From: Streptantibioticus silvisoli
GTDB lineage: Bacteria > Actinomycetota > Actinomycetes > Streptomycetales > Streptomycetaceae
DNA length: 34,658 nucleotides
Assembly (NCBI RefSeq): GCF_027947535.2
Contig: NZ_JAAGKO020000067.1
Location: 1 to 34,658, forward strand
Reading direction: 5' to 3'
This document shows, piece after piece, positions 32,562-34,658 of this stretch. Numbering within the stretch: position 1 is the stretch's first letter; the number at the start of each line of letters is the position of its first letter. The notes below the pieces were generated by a model, which was given only the letters and a program-made list of their open reading frames with translations, did not search any database and had not been told where the DNA came from. Position numbers and translations under genes: made by a program.

Positions 32562-33589
32562 AGCGATGCCACCTCCACGATCGCGACGGACCAGGTGAAA
32601 CCGGCGCCGGCGCTGAGCAGTACGACCAGGTCGCCGGGGTCGGCGAGGCCGCCGTCCAGCAGTGCGGCGAGGTTCGCCACCGCGTCGCCCGCCCCCAGAT
32701 GGCCGGTGTCCAGGCCGAGTTCGGCGATCGGGGCGCCGCAGGCCGAGGCGAACGCCGGCCGGTAGGCGTCGCGCATCACGTGCCGGGCCAGCCGCGGCAG
32801 CCCCGCGACCCGCAGCCGGGGATCGTCGGCGGCGACGCCGGCGGTGCGCAGGGCGCGTTCCAGCACGGTGACGACGGCCCGCCGGGCCAGCGGCCCGAAG
32901 TCCAACTCCGGGTTGCGGACCAGGAATTCCTTCTTCGACACCCGGGGCAGCAGCGTCTTCACACCGCTGAGCGCGCCCGGGGTGAACGGCGCGTCGCCGC
33001 GGTGCATGCCCTCCAGGACCGGGGCCGCGACGGTCTCCAGCGACAGCAGCCGCACCGAACGGCCGCGGGGCGAGCGGCCGACCAGCACCGCGGTGCCACC
33101 GTCGCCGTAGCAGACGCCGTAGTCGCCGCCCCAGCGGTCGAAGCCCGGTGCGGGAAAGCAGTCACCGGTGGCGACCAGCACCTCGCCGGTGTCCGGGTCG
33201 GCGATCAGGTCGCGGCCGGCCTGCCCGATGGCGGACAGGCCCCCGTTGCACATCTGCTGGATGCCGACCGGTTCGGCCCCGGAGGCACCGACGCGGTCGG
33301 CGACGTAGTGGGCGGGGGACCAGAACTCGTGCCCCTGGTGGTGCGTCCAGGCGTACAGCAGCCTGCCGACGGCCCGGGCGGAGAAGTCCGCGCCGGCCAG
33401 GGTGGCCAGCACCGCGCGTTCGGCGAGCTGCACCGGGGCCAGGTCGCTGACCCGCAGGGCGGTGTAGGCGTACCGGGCGGCGTTCTCCTCGTCGATGAGC
33501 CCGCCGGCCACCGCGTCGGCGGCGGTGTGCTCGCGCTCGCCGAGCACCGCCGACGGCGCGCTCAGGTAGAGCGGGACGTCATATCGCAT
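32558..33589 (-). CDS. Ketoacyl-ACP synthase III-like enzyme (CerJ/DpsC-like)
   Basis: A 343-residue thiolase-fold protein. The catalytic Cys is in IQQMCNGGLSAIG (C114). The usual HQAN motif is not visible (LPRLARHVM at that place), and the terminal GNTSxxS motif is replaced by DTGHLGAGDAV. This is the pattern of atypical KAS III acyltransferases. It could make a beta-ketoacyl chain for the adjacent AfsA-like synthase, or transfer an acyl group to another acceptor. It starts at ATG 33589, overlaps the upstream AfsA-like stop by 11 bases, and overlaps the SDR by 4. Confidence 0.9.
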   Translation of the reverse strand: MRYDVPLYLSAPSAVLGEREHTAADAVAGGLIDEENAARYAYTALRVSDLAPVQLAERAVLATLAGADFSARAVGRLLYAWTHHQGHEFWSPAHYVADRVGASGAEPVGIQQMCNGGLSAIGQAGRDLIADPDTGEVLVATGDCFPAPGFDRWGGDYGVCYGDGGTAVLVGRSPRGRSVRLLSLETVAAPVLEGMHRGDAPFTPGALSGVKTLLPRVSKKEFLVRNPELDFGPLARRAVVTVLERALRTAGVAADDPRLRVAGLPRLARHVMRDAYRPAFASACGAPIAELGLDTGHLGAGDAVANLAALLDGGLADPGDLVVLLSAGAGFTWSVAIVEVASL

Positions 33590-34589
33590 CGCTGCCCTCC
33601 GCGGCGGTCGCGCCGGCGATGCCGCCGAGCTGGACGCGCATCCGGGCCACGTCGTCGCCGTCCTGGCCGAACGAGACCTCGGCGGCGACCACCGCGCCGT
33701 CGTCGGCGGTGACCGGGCGGGCGGTGACCGTGATGTCGGAGTCGAGTTCGGCGAACCGCAGGTAGCTGGCGGTGACGTTGCGCAGGTACAGCGAACCGGG
33801 CGAGCGGTCCAGGCGTTCGGCGGCCAGCAGCAGTACCGCCTGCCGGGCGGCCTCCATCATCACCGGGCCGGGGACGTGGTCCTGGGGGTGGTCGAACATG
33901 CTGGGGTGCGCGACCGGGACCCGCAACCGGGCCACCAGGTCCTCACCGGCGGTGCGGGCGCTGTCCAGCACCACGTTCTCGGCGCGTTCGCGGCCGACCA
34001 GCCAGGCCGGCACCGGCGCGCCGCCGGGGTGCGCGCAGACCGTGTCGGACGACGGCGGCATGGTGGTGCGGTGGCCCATGCGCAGGTTGGCGTAGACCGG
34101 GTCGGGGCGCTGCGCGGTGTCGACGGTGATGGTGCCGATCTCGCGGTCGCCGGCCAGGATCCGCACCGCGTGGATCACCCGGGAGACGGCGCCCTGGTAC
34201 TCCTTGGCCAGTTCGACCCGGCCGAGCAGCAGCAGGTCCAGCGGGCCGCGGGTGCGCAGCGGCTCCGGGTCGGTGATGTCCATCGTGGCGGTGGCGGTGA
34301 TGGACTTGGTGTCCGCCCCCGCGTCGTGCTGGAGGTGCATCGCGCACAGCAGCATCTGGCGGACGCTTTCGAAGACGGCCATCGGGTCGTGCGCGGTGCG
34401 GCCGGTGATGTCGTTGTAGTAGAAGTGCGCCGACGGCAGCTGGGCGGACGCGTGGAAGGTCTCCTCGTCGACGGACTGGAAGTCGGTGAGGAACACCTCG
34501 GCCAGCGCGGCCCGGTGCACCAGGTGCCGCGGCAGGGTGCGTTCGGTGCTGAGCTGGGCGGTCTCGACGGGCAGGGTCTGCGTGGTCAT
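33579..34589 (-). CDS. AfsA-family butanolide synthase (second copy)
   Basis: A 336-residue AfsA homologue. ATG 34589 has GGAG upstream. Conserved blocks are LVHRAALAEVFLTDFQSVDE, HDPMAVFESVRQMLLCAMHL, HPSMFDHPQDHVPGPVMMEA and ARQAVLLLA. It is clearly diverged from the first copy at 24353-25321, so it is not a recent duplicate. It heads a tightly overlapping three-gene operon with the KAS III-like enzyme and an SDR. The upstream DNA to the window end shows no ARE-like site. It may make a different butanolide or butenolide from the first system. Confidence 0.93.
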   Translation of the reverse strand: MTTQTLPVETAQLSTERTLPRHLVHRAALAEVFLTDFQSVDEETFHASAQLPSAHFYYNDITGRTAHDPMAVFESVRQMLLCAMHLQHDAGADTKSITATATMDITDPEPLRTRGPLDLLLLGRVELAKEYQGAVSRVIHAVRILAGDREIGTITVDTAQRPDPVYANLRMGHRTTMPPSSDTVCAHPGGAPVPAWLVGRERAENVVLDSARTAGEDLVARLRVPVAHPSMFDHPQDHVPGPVMMEAARQAVLLLAAERLDRSPGSLYLRNVTASYLRFAELDSDITVTARPVTADDGAVVAAEVSFGQDGDDVARMRVQLGGIAGATAAEGSDAI

Positions 34590-34658
34590 GGCGGGTCTCC
34601 GGTGTGGCGGGGGCGGATGAGCGGGGAGGTCGGGGACGGGGAAGGCGCGGGGCGGGGC

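Overview
The window is very GC-rich DNA with codon use and gene families typical of Streptomyces or a close actinomycete: gamma-butyrolactone (GBL) signalling genes, several TetR regulators, an MmyB-type regulator, a bacterial P450 and a class II lanthipeptide synthetase. I found no rRNA or tRNA genes, no CRISPR array and no recognisable transposase. It reads as accessory, secondary-metabolite DNA. All calls come from reading motifs by eye, without database searches.

Left block (about 0.35-7.7 kb): a small-molecule tailoring set on both strands. It holds an ATP-grasp ligase (-), an SGNH hydrolase and an O-methyltransferase that overlap (+), a P450 and an MFS exporter (-), and a class III aminotransferase (+).

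RiPP block (8.2-12.1 kb, minus strand): this is the most unusual part. A 281-residue precursor has a leader of about 41 residues and then 13 modules carrying 25 copies of the heptad ITIEEP(S/G). The repeats contain no Cys, Lys or Arg. Directly downstream lies a LanM-type synthetase. Its kinase/lyase (dehydratase) residues look intact, but its LanC-like domain appears to lack the catalytic His while keeping the zinc ligands. I infer a cysteine-free, acidic, multi-core RiPP whose LanM does something other than form lanthionine rings. Genes of the left block may supply tailoring and export.

Middle block (12-19.8 kb): a long stretch without supported genes, an MmyB-like regulator preceded by 15-bp tandem repeats, an alpha/beta hydrolase divergent from a TetR regulator with a repetitive N-terminus, and a DHA2-type MFS exporter divergent from its probable TetR repressor. 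A large Upf1-like SF1 helicase protein follows (19.9-23.9 kb), with a glycine/alanine-rich segment and a long coiled-coil-like insert.

Right block (24.3-34.6 kb): a GBL-type signalling island. It has two AfsA-family synthases, an ArpA-like receptor, a second ArpA/ScbR-like regulator, two SDR reductases, a HAD-fold protein with a substituted nucleophile, an orphan-type soluble histidine kinase with a NarL-type response regulator, and a ketosynthase-III-like enzyme translationally coupled to the second AfsA and an SDR. Four related autoregulatory-element-like sites precede the afsA/receptor pair, the second regulator and the two-component operon. A 614-bp gap holds six direct repeats at an exact 22-bp period. 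The likely logic is that the butanolide-type signal releases the receptor, which switches on the signalling genes and perhaps the RiPP block.
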